Below are positions 53,570-61,820 of a stretch of 64,000 nt of DNA, in pieces (within the stretch, counting starts at the first letter, position 1; each line of letters starts with the position of its first letter). This DNA comes from Clostridium sp. K13. GTDB taxonomy: Bacteria; Bacillota; Clostridia; Clostridiales; Clostridiaceae. The position numbers and the translations under genes were made by a program. The notes below the pieces were generated by a model. That model worked only from the letters and a program-made list of their open reading frames with translations. It was not told the origin of the DNA and made no database searches. The stretch covers positions 1-64,000 of the forward strand of contig NZ_JAASHM010000010.1 of assembly GCF_019734195.1 (NCBI RefSeq). Reading direction: 5' to 3'.

Positions 53570-54823
53570 ATGCAAAGATTATCTGTTTTTTTATTTACTA
53601 GCATATTAGGAAAGAAGATGTATGATGAATTTGATGATGTGCTTGGTGAATTAAAAGATATATATGTAACAACGGAGCAAGGATATCCTAGAGTTATTGG
53701 ATACAAAGTTAAGCGTGATGGAATAACTTTTCATTATGAGTTTAGAAGTATAATGTTTTACAATGTAGACAATAAAGTTAAAATAATGACACGTGGTAGT
53801 AAGGAAATACTTCCAAGAACCTATTCTTATTTATTATCTAGGAATTTATTAGATAAGAAAATTGTAGATATCAATGGAAAGCAAGTTGTTAGAGTTGATG
53901 ATTTAAGAATTGCAGAAATTGCAGGTGAATATAGAGTAATTGCAGTTGAAACAGGGCCTCTTGCTAAGTTTAGAAGAATGAACTGTCCAGGGTTAGGAAA
54001 GTTTGTATATAAAGTTTTAAATAAGGATTTTGAAGATAAAGTTATTATGTGGGATGACGTTGAATCTTTAGAAATGGTTAATAAAAATCTTCAAATAGCA
54101 GTTCCATATAAAAAACTATCAACATTGCATCCAGCAGATTTAGCAGATATATTAGAAAATCTTGATGCAAGTTCAAGAAAACAAATTTTTGAATCCCTAG
54201 ATGAAGATTTGGCAGCGGATACTTTAGAAGAAATTGAACCAGAATATAAAAGTAGTATCATAAAGGATTTAAGTGAGGCTAAAGCAGTTGAAGTTTTAGA
54301 AAACATGCCTAATGATGAAATTGCAGATATATTAGATGAATTAGATGATGAGGAAAGAGAAAAAATACTTGTTAACTTAGAAACAGAGGATGCGGAAGAA
54401 GTAAAAGAACTTCTTAAATATGAGGATGAAACAGTAGGTAGTATAATGAGTAAGGATTTTATTTCTTTTAATTTAGATATTACAATTGGAGAAATAATAG
54501 ATATTTTAAGGGAAAGTAATCCAGAAGATGAAGAATTAAACTCAATATTCATTAAAGATGAAGAAGAAAAAGTAATTGGTATCATAGAATTAAAAGATTT
54601 AATTTTAAATGATAGTAAATTAAAAGTAAAAGAAATAATGGATGAAAATATAAATATACTTAAGCATAATGAAGCTATTAATGAAGCTATTGAAATAGCT
54701 GCTAAATATGATTTATTGGCAATACCGGTTGTTGATAATAATGATGTGTTAATTGGAGTTGTAAATACTCATGATTTAATAGATGAAGTTTTATATCCTA
54801 TGTGGAAAAAGAAAAATAAGTAA
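53570..54823 (+). CDS. PRC-barrel/MgtE-N/CBS protein without membrane domain
   Basis: 417 residues. N-terminal region with two PRC-barrel-like halves (about 15-170, e.g. GELKDIYVTTEQGYPRVIG and DDLRIAEIAGEYRVIAV). Then an MgtE-N-like superhelix (about 185-280: LHPADLADILENLDAS, EVLENMPNDEIADILDELDD), and two CBS domains (about 280-410). The MgtE membrane channel part is absent, so this is a soluble regulator. In other clostridia such proteins accompany NRAMP-type metal transporters. No such gene follows here. Mg or Mn sensing is probable from the family. Confidence 0.85.
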   Translation: MQRLSVFLFTSILGKKMYDEFDDVLGELKDIYVTTEQGYPRVIGYKVKRDGITFHYEFRSIMFYNVDNKVKIMTRGSKEILPRTYSYLLSRNLLDKKIVDINGKQVVRVDDLRIAEIAGEYRVIAVETGPLAKFRRMNCPGLGKFVYKVLNKDFEDKVIMWDDVESLEMVNKNLQIAVPYKKLSTLHPADLADILENLDASSRKQIFESLDEDLAADTLEEIEPEYKSSIIKDLSEAKAVEVLENMPNDEIADILDELDDEEREKILVNLETEDAEEVKELLKYEDETVGSIMSKDFISFNLDITIGEIIDILRESNPEDEELNSIFIKDEEEKVIGIIELKDLILNDSKLKVKEIMDENINILKHNEAINEAIEIAAKYDLLAIPVVDNNDVLIGVVNTHDLIDEVLYPMWKKKNK

Positions 54824-54841
54824 AAAAATTGAAATTAGTTG

Positions 54842-54869
54842 TTGACTTTTTTTATCATAAGAATATAAT
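54842..54869 (+). promoter_or_regulatory. Promoter of the cysK T-box transcript
   Basis: TTGACT (54842-54847) and a perfect TATAAT (54864-54869) with a 16-base spacer, just before the T-box leader. Confidence 0.75.
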
Positions 54870-54894
54870 AAAAATATAAAGTTTAGTTAAATAC

Positions 54895-55258
54895 TCGGAA
54901 TTAAAACTATGAAAAAGGAAAGTAGTATAAGCGAAGGTTACAGAGAGAAAAGGATGCTGAGAACTTTTTGCTGGTAATTTATCTAATGTCTAGCTACTGT
55001 AAAACTTCTAAGAAGTTAACATTAGCACAATCCTAGATAAGTTCCTCTAAGCTTATATTGAAGCTAAGATTCACTTATATGAAGTGCCCTTTGGAGTTTA
55101 TGCCTGAAATAATAGTAAGGTTTTACGGTAGCACCCGTTATAGTGATCAGGTATTATATTGTACCGTAGAATGAGTGAAATCATTATTGTTATGATGGTT
55201 TAATTAGAGTGGAACCGCGAATATACTTCGTCTCTATATATAGAGACGAAGTTTTTTT
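54895..55258 (+). ncRNA. T-box leader, probably cysteine-specific, upstream of cysK
   Basis: The antiterminator T-box sequence AGAGTGGAACCGCG is at 55206-55219. It is followed by a perfect terminator hairpin, ACTTCGTCTC with GAGACGAAGT (55225-55252), and a T-run. AGAGAG and a GGATGCTGAG bulge region occur in stem I (from about 54943). The likely specifier is TGC at 55085-55087 (cysteine), in GAAGTGCCC. Uncharged tRNA-Cys should stop termination and allow cysK-cysE expression. The specifier choice is by eye; the T-box itself is certain. Confidence 0.88.
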
Positions 55259-55297
55259 ATATAAAAATATAAAAAAATAAATTTTGGAGGTATAGAT

Positions 55298-56206
55298 ATG
55301 ATTTATGATGGAGCAATTGAATTAATAGGAAGAACACCAATATTAAAGTTAACAAAGATGGTAGATAAAAATAGTGCGGATGTATATGTAAAGTTAGAAA
55401 AATTTAATCCAGGTGGAAGTGTAAAAGATAGAGCAGCTCTTGGGATGATTGAAAAGGCAGAAGAAGCAGGAATTTTAAAAGAAGGATCTGTAATTGTTGA
55501 ACCTACAAGTGGGAATACTGGTATTGCTTTAGCTATGATAGGAAGAGTTAAGGGCTATAAGGTTATAATAGTTATGCCAGAAACTATGAGTAAAGAAAGA
55601 AGAGATTTAATTAAAGCATATGGTGCGGAGCTTGTATTAACAGAAGGAGCTAAGGGAATGAAGGGAGCTATAGAAAAAGCAACTGAAATGGTAAATGAAT
55701 ATGGATATTTTATGCCACAACAATTTGAGAATATAGCTAACCCTGAAAAGCATTATGCTACAACAGCTCAAGAAATTTATGAAGATATTAATGATTTAGA
55801 TGTATTTGTAGCAGGCGTAGGAACAGGTGGAACTGTATCAGGTATAGGGAAAAATTTAAAGGGAAAAATAGATGGTATAGAAATTGTTGCAGTTGAGCCA
55901 AGTAATTCACAAGTACTTTCAGGTAAGAATCCAGGGCCACATAAAATACAAGGTATTGGAGCAGGATTTATACCAGGAAACTATAAAGGGGAATATGTTG
56001 ATAAGGTAGTTGCTGTTACTGATAATAATGCAATAGAGACAGCAGTGAATTTTGCTAAGCAAGAAGGTATCTTAATAGGAATATCATCAGGTGCAGCAAT
56101 TTATGCAGCTATAGAAATAGCTAAGAAGCTTGGTAAAGGAAAAAAGGTTTTAGCTATAGCTCCAGATGGAGGAGAAAAGTATATTTCAATGGGAATATAC
56201 GAATAA
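55298..56206 (+). CDS. cysK: Cysteine synthase A (O-acetylserine sulfhydrylase)
   Basis: 302 residues. PLP lysine K43 in [15 protein letters not shown], substrate loop [13 protein letters not shown], and the glycine-rich [11 protein letters not shown] phosphate site. Makes cysteine from O-acetylserine and sulfide. ATG 55298 follows GGAGG, behind the T-box leader. cysE follows after a palindromic repeat of about 120 bases. Confidence 0.97.
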   Translation: MIYDGAIELIGRTPILKLTKMVDKNSADVYVKLEKFNPGGSVKDRAALGMIEKAEEAGILKEGSVIVEPTSGNTGIALAMIGRVKGYKVIIVMPETMSKERRDLIKAYGAELVLTEGAKGMKGAIEKATEMVNEYGYFMPQQFENIANPEKHYATTAQEIYEDINDLDVFVAGVGTGGTVSGIGKNLKGKIDGIEIVAVEPSNSQVLSGKNPGPHKIQGIGAGFIPGNYKGEYVDKVVAVTDNNAIETAVNFAKQEGILIGISSGAAIYAAIEIAKKLGKGKKVLAIAPDGGEKYISMGIYE

Positions 56207-56232
56207 AATTACTAAATAGATAAAGAGTGAGG

Positions 56233-56310
56233 AGTTAGAAGTTAGTAGTTAATGAATAAATTCAGATAGGAATTTCATGCTTAACTACTAACTAAAAACT
56301 ATTAACTATT
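56233..56310. repeat. Imperfect palindromic repeat before cysE (copy B)
   Basis: Arms made of AGTTA/TAACT words (AGTTAGAAGTTAGTAG against TAACTACTAACTAAAAAC). Shares word order and the TTAATGAATA core with copy A (32323-32413, read on the minus strand), in the same orientation to the downstream gene and just before its ribosome binding site. Confidence 0.6.
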
Positions 56311-56327
56311 AAAAAGGAGGAGTAGGT

Positions 56328-56921
56328 TTGTTTAAAAATTTGAAATATGATTTAAATAGAGTTATGGAGAATGATCCTGCTGCTAGAAGTAGGGTTGAGG
56401 TATTTTTACTTTATCCTACCATTCATGCATTAATTGCATATAGGATAGCTCATTTATTATATACTAAAAGATTATTCTTTTTAGCTAGACTTATATCACA
56501 GGTATCAAGATTTTTTACTGGAATAGAGATACATCCAGGAGCTAAGATTGGTAAGGGGTTAGTTATAGACCATGGAATGGGAGTAGTAATTGGTGAAACA
56601 GCAGAGATTGGGGAAAATGTATTGTTATATCATGGAGTAACCTTAGGTGGTACTGGAAAGGATAAAGGAAAGAGGCATCCAACATTAGGTGACAATGTTA
56701 TAATAGGAGCTGGAGCTAAGGTGCTTGGCCCAATATATATAGGAAGTAATTCTAAAATTGGTGCTAATTCTGTAGTTTTGAAAGATGTTCCAGAAGGGGC
56801 TACAGCAGTTGGTATTCCTGCTAAAAATATAATAAGGGTTCAAGAAGATGTAGCTGATATAATAGAAATAGAAGATTATAGAGGAACAAGCAAAGAAATT
56901 TATAATAACATGGTGATTTAA
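56328..56921 (+). CDS. cysE: Serine O-acetyltransferase
   Basis: 197 residues, TTG start at 56328 behind AAGGAGG. N-terminal helical part, then left-handed beta-helix repeats ([32 protein letters not shown]) with catalytic His in DHGMG and the [11 protein letters not shown] loop. It supplies O-acetylserine for CysK. It probably shares the T-box-controlled transcript; no other promoter is obvious. Confidence 0.95.
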   Translation: MFKNLKYDLNRVMENDPAARSRVEVFLLYPTIHALIAYRIAHLLYTKRLFFLARLISQVSRFFTGIEIHPGAKIGKGLVIDHGMGVVIGETAEIGENVLLYHGVTLGGTGKDKGKRHPTLGDNVIIGAGAKVLGPIYIGSNSKIGANSVVLKDVPEGATAVGIPAKNIIRVQEDVADIIEIEDYRGTSKEIYNNMVI

Positions 56922-56924
56922 TTT

Positions 56925-57899
56925 ATGATTAAAGAAGATATAATAAAGTACTGTAATTCATTAGAGCTAGACACTGTCGGATTTATTAAATGCAGAAGGT
57001 TTGATGAACTAATAGAATTTTATAATTATAGAAAAGAAATGGCTTTGGAAAATGAATTTGAAGAGGCTGATATAGAAAAAAGGGTAAATCCAATGTGGTA
57101 TATGGAAGAGGGAAAAACTATTATTTCAATAGCTTTTCCCTATCTTTGGGTTGAAAATAATATAGAAAATGGTTTTTCTAAATATACTAAGGGATTTGAT
57201 TATCACAGAGTAGTAAAAAAATATCTAGATAGAATTTGTGACTTTATTAAAAGTAATGGGGGAGAGGCTATTTCTTTTGTAGATAGTAATACATTACCTG
57301 AGAGATATATTGCATATTTATCTGGTGTTGGATTCATTGGTAGAAATAATATGATTATAACTGAAAAGTATGGATCTTATGTTTTTTTAGGTGAGATAAT
57401 TACTGATTTAGAGTTAGCTGATGATGATGTAAGAAGATTTGAAAATATAAAGAAATATAAAGAGTGTGGAAAATGCACTAGATGCTATAAAGAATGCCCA
57501 ACAAACTCTATTAATATAAATAGAATTAATCCTAATATATGTTCATCATATATAACCCAAAAAAAAGAATTAAGTGATGTAGAGATAAAGCTATTAAAGA
57601 ATAATGTATTTGGGTGTGATATATGTCAAAATATATGTCCCTATAATGAATCAATAAAATTTTCAAAGCTTGAAGAATTCAAACCACTAGAATTTATGTG
57701 TAATTTGAGTAGTGATATTTATGCTGATATGAATAATAAATTTTTTAAAGATAATATTTCTAAAACATCTTGTGGATGGAGAGGAAAAAATGTTATTAAA
57801 AGAAATGCTATAATAAAGTTACATAATGAGGGTGAAGATATATCTAGATATAGAGGAGATTCACCTTATATAAATGAATATATAGATAGATTAAAATAA
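56925..57899 (+). CDS. queG: Epoxyqueuosine reductase (QueG-like)
   Basis: 324 residues, cobalamin- and Fe-S-dependent last step of queuosine synthesis. Two 4Fe-4S motifs: CGKCTRCYKECP and CDICQNICPYN. GVGFIGRNNMIITEKYGS is the cofactor-binding region. Shorter than Bacillus QueG because the C-terminal HEAT-like extension is lacking. Starts 3 bases after cysE ends. Other queuosine genes are not in the window, so the assignment rests on homology. Confidence 0.9.
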   Translation: MIKEDIIKYCNSLELDTVGFIKCRRFDELIEFYNYRKEMALENEFEEADIEKRVNPMWYMEEGKTIISIAFPYLWVENNIENGFSKYTKGFDYHRVVKKYLDRICDFIKSNGGEAISFVDSNTLPERYIAYLSGVGFIGRNNMIITEKYGSYVFLGEIITDLELADDDVRRFENIKKYKECGKCTRCYKECPTNSININRINPNICSSYITQKKELSDVEIKLLKNNVFGCDICQNICPYNESIKFSKLEEFKPLEFMCNLSSDIYADMNNKFFKDNISKTSCGWRGKNVIKRNAIIKLHNEGEDISRYRGDSPYINEYIDRLK

Positions 57900-57969
57900 G
57901 TTAATTGTTTTAAAGGGATATATAAAATATAATGTGTATGTGCATATTATACTCAAGGGGGTAATTAAT

Positions 57970-58674
57970 ATGATGTCAAAAAGTGTGGCAAGACTTATAA
58001 AGCTGTTGCCAGAAAAATTAGTTGTAAAAATAGCAAGAAATAAGATAGATGGGTATTTAAAAAAATATGCAAGAATAAATATAAGTGGATATGAAAATAT
58101 TAAAAGAGCTGATGGGGCTAAAATATTTATTTGTAACCATTTAAGTAATTCAGATGGATTTATTATAGAAAAGGTATTAAAGGATGATTATGATCCAACT
58201 TTTGTTGCTGGTGTTAAACTTTCTAATGATCCGGTTACTAATTTAGGAACTAAAATAGTTAAGAATATTGCGATAAAGCCTAATAGTGCTGATAGAGATG
58301 CTATTATGTCTATGATAAATGTATTAAAGGATGGAGAGAATCTTGTTCTTTTTCCGGAAGGGACAAGAAGTAGAAGTGGTAGCATGATAGAGGGAAAAAA
58401 AGGAGTATTATTAGTTGCTAGAATGAGTAAAGCAAAGATAGTACCTATTTCATTGTATGGAACTGAAAAGTTATTACCAATTAATAAGAATGGTGATATG
58501 GCAGGCGAACAATGGAATGAGGCTGAGATAAATGTAAGAATAGGGGAGTATATAGAGATTCCTAAAAAGAATAAAGATGAATCTAAACATGAATATGATG
58601 ATAGATGCTTAACTTATATAATGAAGTCAATAGCCAATGGATTGCCAGAGGAATATAGAGGTGTTTATAAATAG
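57970..58674 (+). CDS. plsC: 1-acyl-sn-glycerol-3-phosphate acyltransferase
   Basis: 234 residues from ATG 57970, behind AGGGGG (the in-frame start at 57934 lacks a site and would add 12 residues). Motifs NHLSNSDG (NHxxxxD type, near 58) and FPEGTRSRSG (near 121). Transfers the second acyl chain to make phosphatidic acid. A single amphipathic N-terminus anchors it to the membrane. Confidence 0.88.
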   Translation: MMSKSVARLIKLLPEKLVVKIARNKIDGYLKKYARINISGYENIKRADGAKIFICNHLSNSDGFIIEKVLKDDYDPTFVAGVKLSNDPVTNLGTKIVKNIAIKPNSADRDAIMSMINVLKDGENLVLFPEGTRSRSGSMIEGKKGVLLVARMSKAKIVPISLYGTEKLLPINKNGDMAGEQWNEAEINVRIGEYIEIPKKNKDESKHEYDDRCLTYIMKSIANGLPEEYRGVYK

Positions 58675-58783
58675 TTAGTATTTAAGAAATTAAAAAAATT
58701 ATAGCTAATTAATAAGTTGAAATATTAGGAATTATGATATTAGTAAAGTGATGATGTTAAAATTTCATTAGGAGGAAAATTAG

Positions 58784-59425
58784 ATGAAACAAAGGACTAA
58801 AATTATATTAGAAGAATTAAAAAGATTATATCCAGATGCTAAATGCGAATTAAATCATGAAACTCCTTTTCAGTTATTAGTTGCAACAATTTTATCTGCA
58901 CAAACTACAGATAAAAAGGTTAATGAAGTAACCGAAAGTTTATTTAGAGATTATCCAGATGTTGATGCATTTCTAACTTTATCTATAAATGAGCTTGAAG
59001 CAAGAATAAAACAAATAGGTTTATATAGAAGTAAAGCTAAGAATATATTAATTATGTGTAATCAATTAAAAACTAAGTTTAATGGAGAAGTACCTAAAAC
59101 TATGGATGAAATAACTAGTTTAGCAGGTGCAGGAAGAAAAACTGCAAATGTTGTTTTGTCTAATGCATTTGGAGTTCCGTCTATTGCTGTTGATACACAT
59201 GTTTTTAGAGTTTCGAATAGACTCGGACTTGCAGATTCAGATAATGTTTTAGAGGTAGAAAAACAACTTCAAGCAGAACTTCCTAAAAAGGAGTGGAGTT
59301 TAGCACATCATTTATTAATATTTCATGGGAGAAGATGCTGTATAGCGAGAAATCCTAAATGTAGTGAGTGTTCACTTACAAATAGATGTGTATATTTTAA
59401 GGCTAATAAGTCAAAAAAGAAGTAA
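58784..59425 (+). CDS. nth: Endonuclease III
   Basis: 213 residues. DNA N-glycosylase/AP lyase of base excision repair. Helix-hairpin-helix LAGAGRKTANVVL (most homologues have LPGVG), catalytic Lys in GRKTA and Asp in AVDTHVFRVSNR, and a C-terminal 4Fe-4S cluster in CIARNPKCSECSLTNRC (spacing 6-2-5). ATG follows AGGAGG. Confidence 0.96.
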   Translation: MKQRTKIILEELKRLYPDAKCELNHETPFQLLVATILSAQTTDKKVNEVTESLFRDYPDVDAFLTLSINELEARIKQIGLYRSKAKNILIMCNQLKTKFNGEVPKTMDEITSLAGAGRKTANVVLSNAFGVPSIAVDTHVFRVSNRLGLADSDNVLEVEKQLQAELPKKEWSLAHHLLIFHGRRCCIARNPKCSECSLTNRCVYFKANKSKKK

Positions 59426-59440
59426 AAGTTTTAAAGGTAA

Positions 59441-59476
59441 ATTCATCTAGCCAAATCGAAGATTTGGAGATTCATT
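59441..59476. repeat. Palindromic hairpin between nth and ddl
   Basis: CCAAATC, loop GAA, GATTTGG (59451-59467), with poorly matched outer bases. The GAA/TTC loop resembles hairpins in the nested palindrome at 35706-35976 (GTTGTC/GACAAC and the TTGC/GCAA unit). Confidence 0.5.
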
Positions 59477-59545
59477 TATGATATAATTGAATGTGAAAAT
59501 ATATAGTAATACTTACATAATTACTGAAATTTTAGGAGGATATAC

Positions 59546-60457
59546 ATGAAAGTTGGAGTAATAATGGGGGGAATTTCTTCAGAAAGAGAAATTTCACTTA
59601 AGAGTGGTAATTCAATAGTAGAAAAAATTGATAAAAACAAGTATGAAGTAGTGCCTGTAGTTATAGATAATAAAGAAGATATAGTGAATAAAGTTAAGGA
59701 TATAGATTTTGCTTTATTAGCTCTTCATGGAAAATTTGGCGAAGATGGAACAGTTCAATCAGTACTTCAAACTTTAGACATACCTTATTCAGGGTGTGGA
59801 CCTATAAGTTCAGGTGTATGTATGGATAAAGATTTTACAAAAAGAATATTAAAAGCAAATGATGTTAGAACTGCAAGATGGATAAATGTATCATCTGTAG
59901 AAGAAATAGATTATGATAAAATCGAAGAAATGGGATATCCTGTTTTTGTTAAGCCAACAAATGGAGGATCAAGTGTTGCTACATTTAAGATAAAAAGTAA
60001 GGATGAGATTCAAGCTGCTGTTGAAGAAGGTTTAAAATGGGACACGGAAGTAATGATAGAAGAGTTTGTTGAAGGTGATGAAATAACATGTCCAGTGTTT
60101 GATGGTGAAATGTGGCCTGTTATAGCTATTAAGCCAAAATCAGATTTCTTTGATTATACTCAAAAGTATGCAGCTGATGGAGCAGATGAAATAGTTATTG
60201 AATTAGAAGAAGAACTTCATAAAGAAGTTGAAAAAATGGCTTTAGAAACTTATAAGTCTTTAAAGTGCCAAGTATATGCTAGAGTTGATATGATAATTGA
60301 TAAAAATGGAGTTCCTTATATATTAGAGGTAAATACATTACCAGGAATGACTCCAGCAAGTCTTTTCCCTAAGAGTGCAGCTGCCATAGAAATTAGCTAT
60401 GCAGGACTTTTAGATAAGATAATAGAAACATCTTTAAAAGTTAAAAGAAGTATTTAA
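59546..60457 (+). CDS. ddl: D-alanine-D-alanine ligase
   Basis: 303 residues. ATP-grasp enzyme of peptidoglycan precursor synthesis. N-terminal VIMGGISSEREISLKSG, LHGKFGEDGTVQ, ATP-binding FVKPTNGGSSVATFK and C-terminal EVNTLPGMTPASL. ATG follows AGGAGG. Own terminator downstream. Confidence 0.96.
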   Translation: MKVGVIMGGISSEREISLKSGNSIVEKIDKNKYEVVPVVIDNKEDIVNKVKDIDFALLALHGKFGEDGTVQSVLQTLDIPYSGCGPISSGVCMDKDFTKRILKANDVRTARWINVSSVEEIDYDKIEEMGYPVFVKPTNGGSSVATFKIKSKDEIQAAVEEGLKWDTEVMIEEFVEGDEITCPVFDGEMWPVIAIKPKSDFFDYTQKYAADGADEIVIELEEELHKEVEKMALETYKSLKCQVYARVDMIIDKNGVPYILEVNTLPGMTPASLFPKSAAAIEISYAGLLDKIIETSLKVKRSI

Positions 60458-60469
60458 TATATGTATTTT

Positions 60470-60496
60470 AAAACTCAGCGTAAGCTGAGTTTTTTA
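60470..60496 (+). terminator. Terminator after ddl
   Basis: AAAACTCAGC and GCTGAGTTTTTT with a GTAA loop. Confidence 0.93.
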
Positions 60497-60660
60497 TATA
60501 GTTAAAATTATTTTGTTTTAAATGAAACTTTTTAGGTATGTAAATTGTCTAATATTTATAAAGTAATTTAAAATATTGCTTTTCAATATTTTTTGATGTA
60601 ACCATAACAAAATTTTTAAATATTATATGTAGTAAGGAGAATTTTTTATTGGAGGGCTTT

Positions 60661-61602
60661 ATGCAAAATAGAAGTGACAAAAGTCTTTTTGGTATAGATA
60701 TTAATGAATATACACAAAATGTAGACTTTACAGTTCTAGCAACAACTATAGACTTTTTATACCTAAGATCATCAGGCTCAGCAACAGGAAGATTTAGAGT
60801 AGATAAAAAATTTTTGCAGTTTGCTAGACAAGCAAGAAATTTTAGAATACCTGTTGGAGCATATCATTTTGGCGTTCCTAGTTCAGACTTAACTACAGCA
60901 GATTCACAATGTGATGATTTTATTAATATACTTCAGGAGGGGTTTGGTCAAAGGGACTATGGAGATTTGTTTCCAGTTTTAGATGTTGAAACTCCTACAG
61001 ATAAGTCAATTTCTACATCTACCTTAATTAATTGGATAGATAGGTTTAGAAAGAGATTTGAGAAAAAAACAAGAAGAAGATTAATGCTTTATACTGGTGT
61101 ATTTTTTGTTGAAATGTATGATAACTTTTTTATACAAGGTAGAGGATATCCTTTAAAAAATATGATTTTATGGATTGCCCATTATACTGCAATTGCAGGA
61201 AATGCTCCTGTTCCACCAGATGTAGGTGGATGGACTAGGTGGAGAATATGGCAATATAGTGAAAGTGCAAATGTTGCAGGTGTTGGAAATCCAGTTGATG
61301 CAAATTGGGGGCCTGATAGCATAGACTTATTAACTCAGCCTAGAAATGTAACAGGACTTACTGTTAATAGAAAAGGAAATGTTTTAAATATTAGTTGGAA
61401 GAAGAATACCGATACAGATTTATTAGGATATAATATTTTTGCTAATAATTACTGGATAGGAACAGTAGATGCTGACGATACTAGCTTTTCAATTAATATA
61501 AATCAATTACCTTTTGAAGTTAAAGGAACTGTAAAGATTAGTATAGAGGCATTTGATAATGATGGTGAAACATCTAAGAAGAGAAGTAGCTTTACAATAT
61601 AA
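60661..61602 (+). CDS. GH25 (lysozyme-like) protein with FnIII-like C-terminus, no signal peptide
   Basis: 313 residues from ATG 60661 behind GGAGGG (a TTG at 60649 overlaps that site). The GH25 fold has the catalytic acid in SLFGIDINEY (D13) and D108/E110 in VLDVET, plus AYHFGVP and RIWQYSES strands. Residues about 225-313 look like a fibronectin type III domain (NVTGLTVNRKGNVLNISW). There is no signal peptide or TM segment, so export by the general route is unlikely. It may act inside the mother cell or forespore, or be released by lysis. Confidence 0.85.
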   Translation: MQNRSDKSLFGIDINEYTQNVDFTVLATTIDFLYLRSSGSATGRFRVDKKFLQFARQARNFRIPVGAYHFGVPSSDLTTADSQCDDFINILQEGFGQRDYGDLFPVLDVETPTDKSISTSTLINWIDRFRKRFEKKTRRRLMLYTGVFFVEMYDNFFIQGRGYPLKNMILWIAHYTAIAGNAPVPPDVGGWTRWRIWQYSESANVAGVGNPVDANWGPDSIDLLTQPRNVTGLTVNRKGNVLNISWKKNTDTDLLGYNIFANNYWIGTVDADDTSFSININQLPFEVKGTVKISIEAFDNDGETSKKRSSFTI

Positions 61603-61616
61603 AATAAAAGAGTAAT

Positions 61617-61697
61617 ATAGAATAGCTTTATATTTATATGTTAAATATACCATATAAAAAATAAATTATATGTAATAATATAAGGCTATTCTTATTA
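61617..61697 (+). terminator. Possible terminator after the GH25 gene
   Basis: TAGAATAGCTTTATATT pairs with AATATAAGGCTATTCTTA (61676-61694); the following tract is A/T-rich but lacks a strong T-run. Confidence 0.45.
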
Positions 61698-61820
61698 TAC
61701 TAAGATTATAGTTATTAAGTGGTATGATTTTATTAATTGTATAAAATTAAATAATAGAATATAATTAGAACATAATGCAATTATAGCAATTATATATAAA
61801 ATTTTGGGAGGCGTGGAACT

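Noticed and set aside
53398-53570. Mg2+ M-box riboswitch before the CBS/MgtE-N gene
   Set aside because: The conserved M-box core sequence is not present; the leader ORF with alternative hairpins explains the structure better.
54091-54585. 164-codon minus-strand ORF opposite the CBS/MgtE-N gene
   Set aside because: Ser-rich shadow of the acidic coding strand, with no ribosome binding site; the plus-strand gene is well supported.
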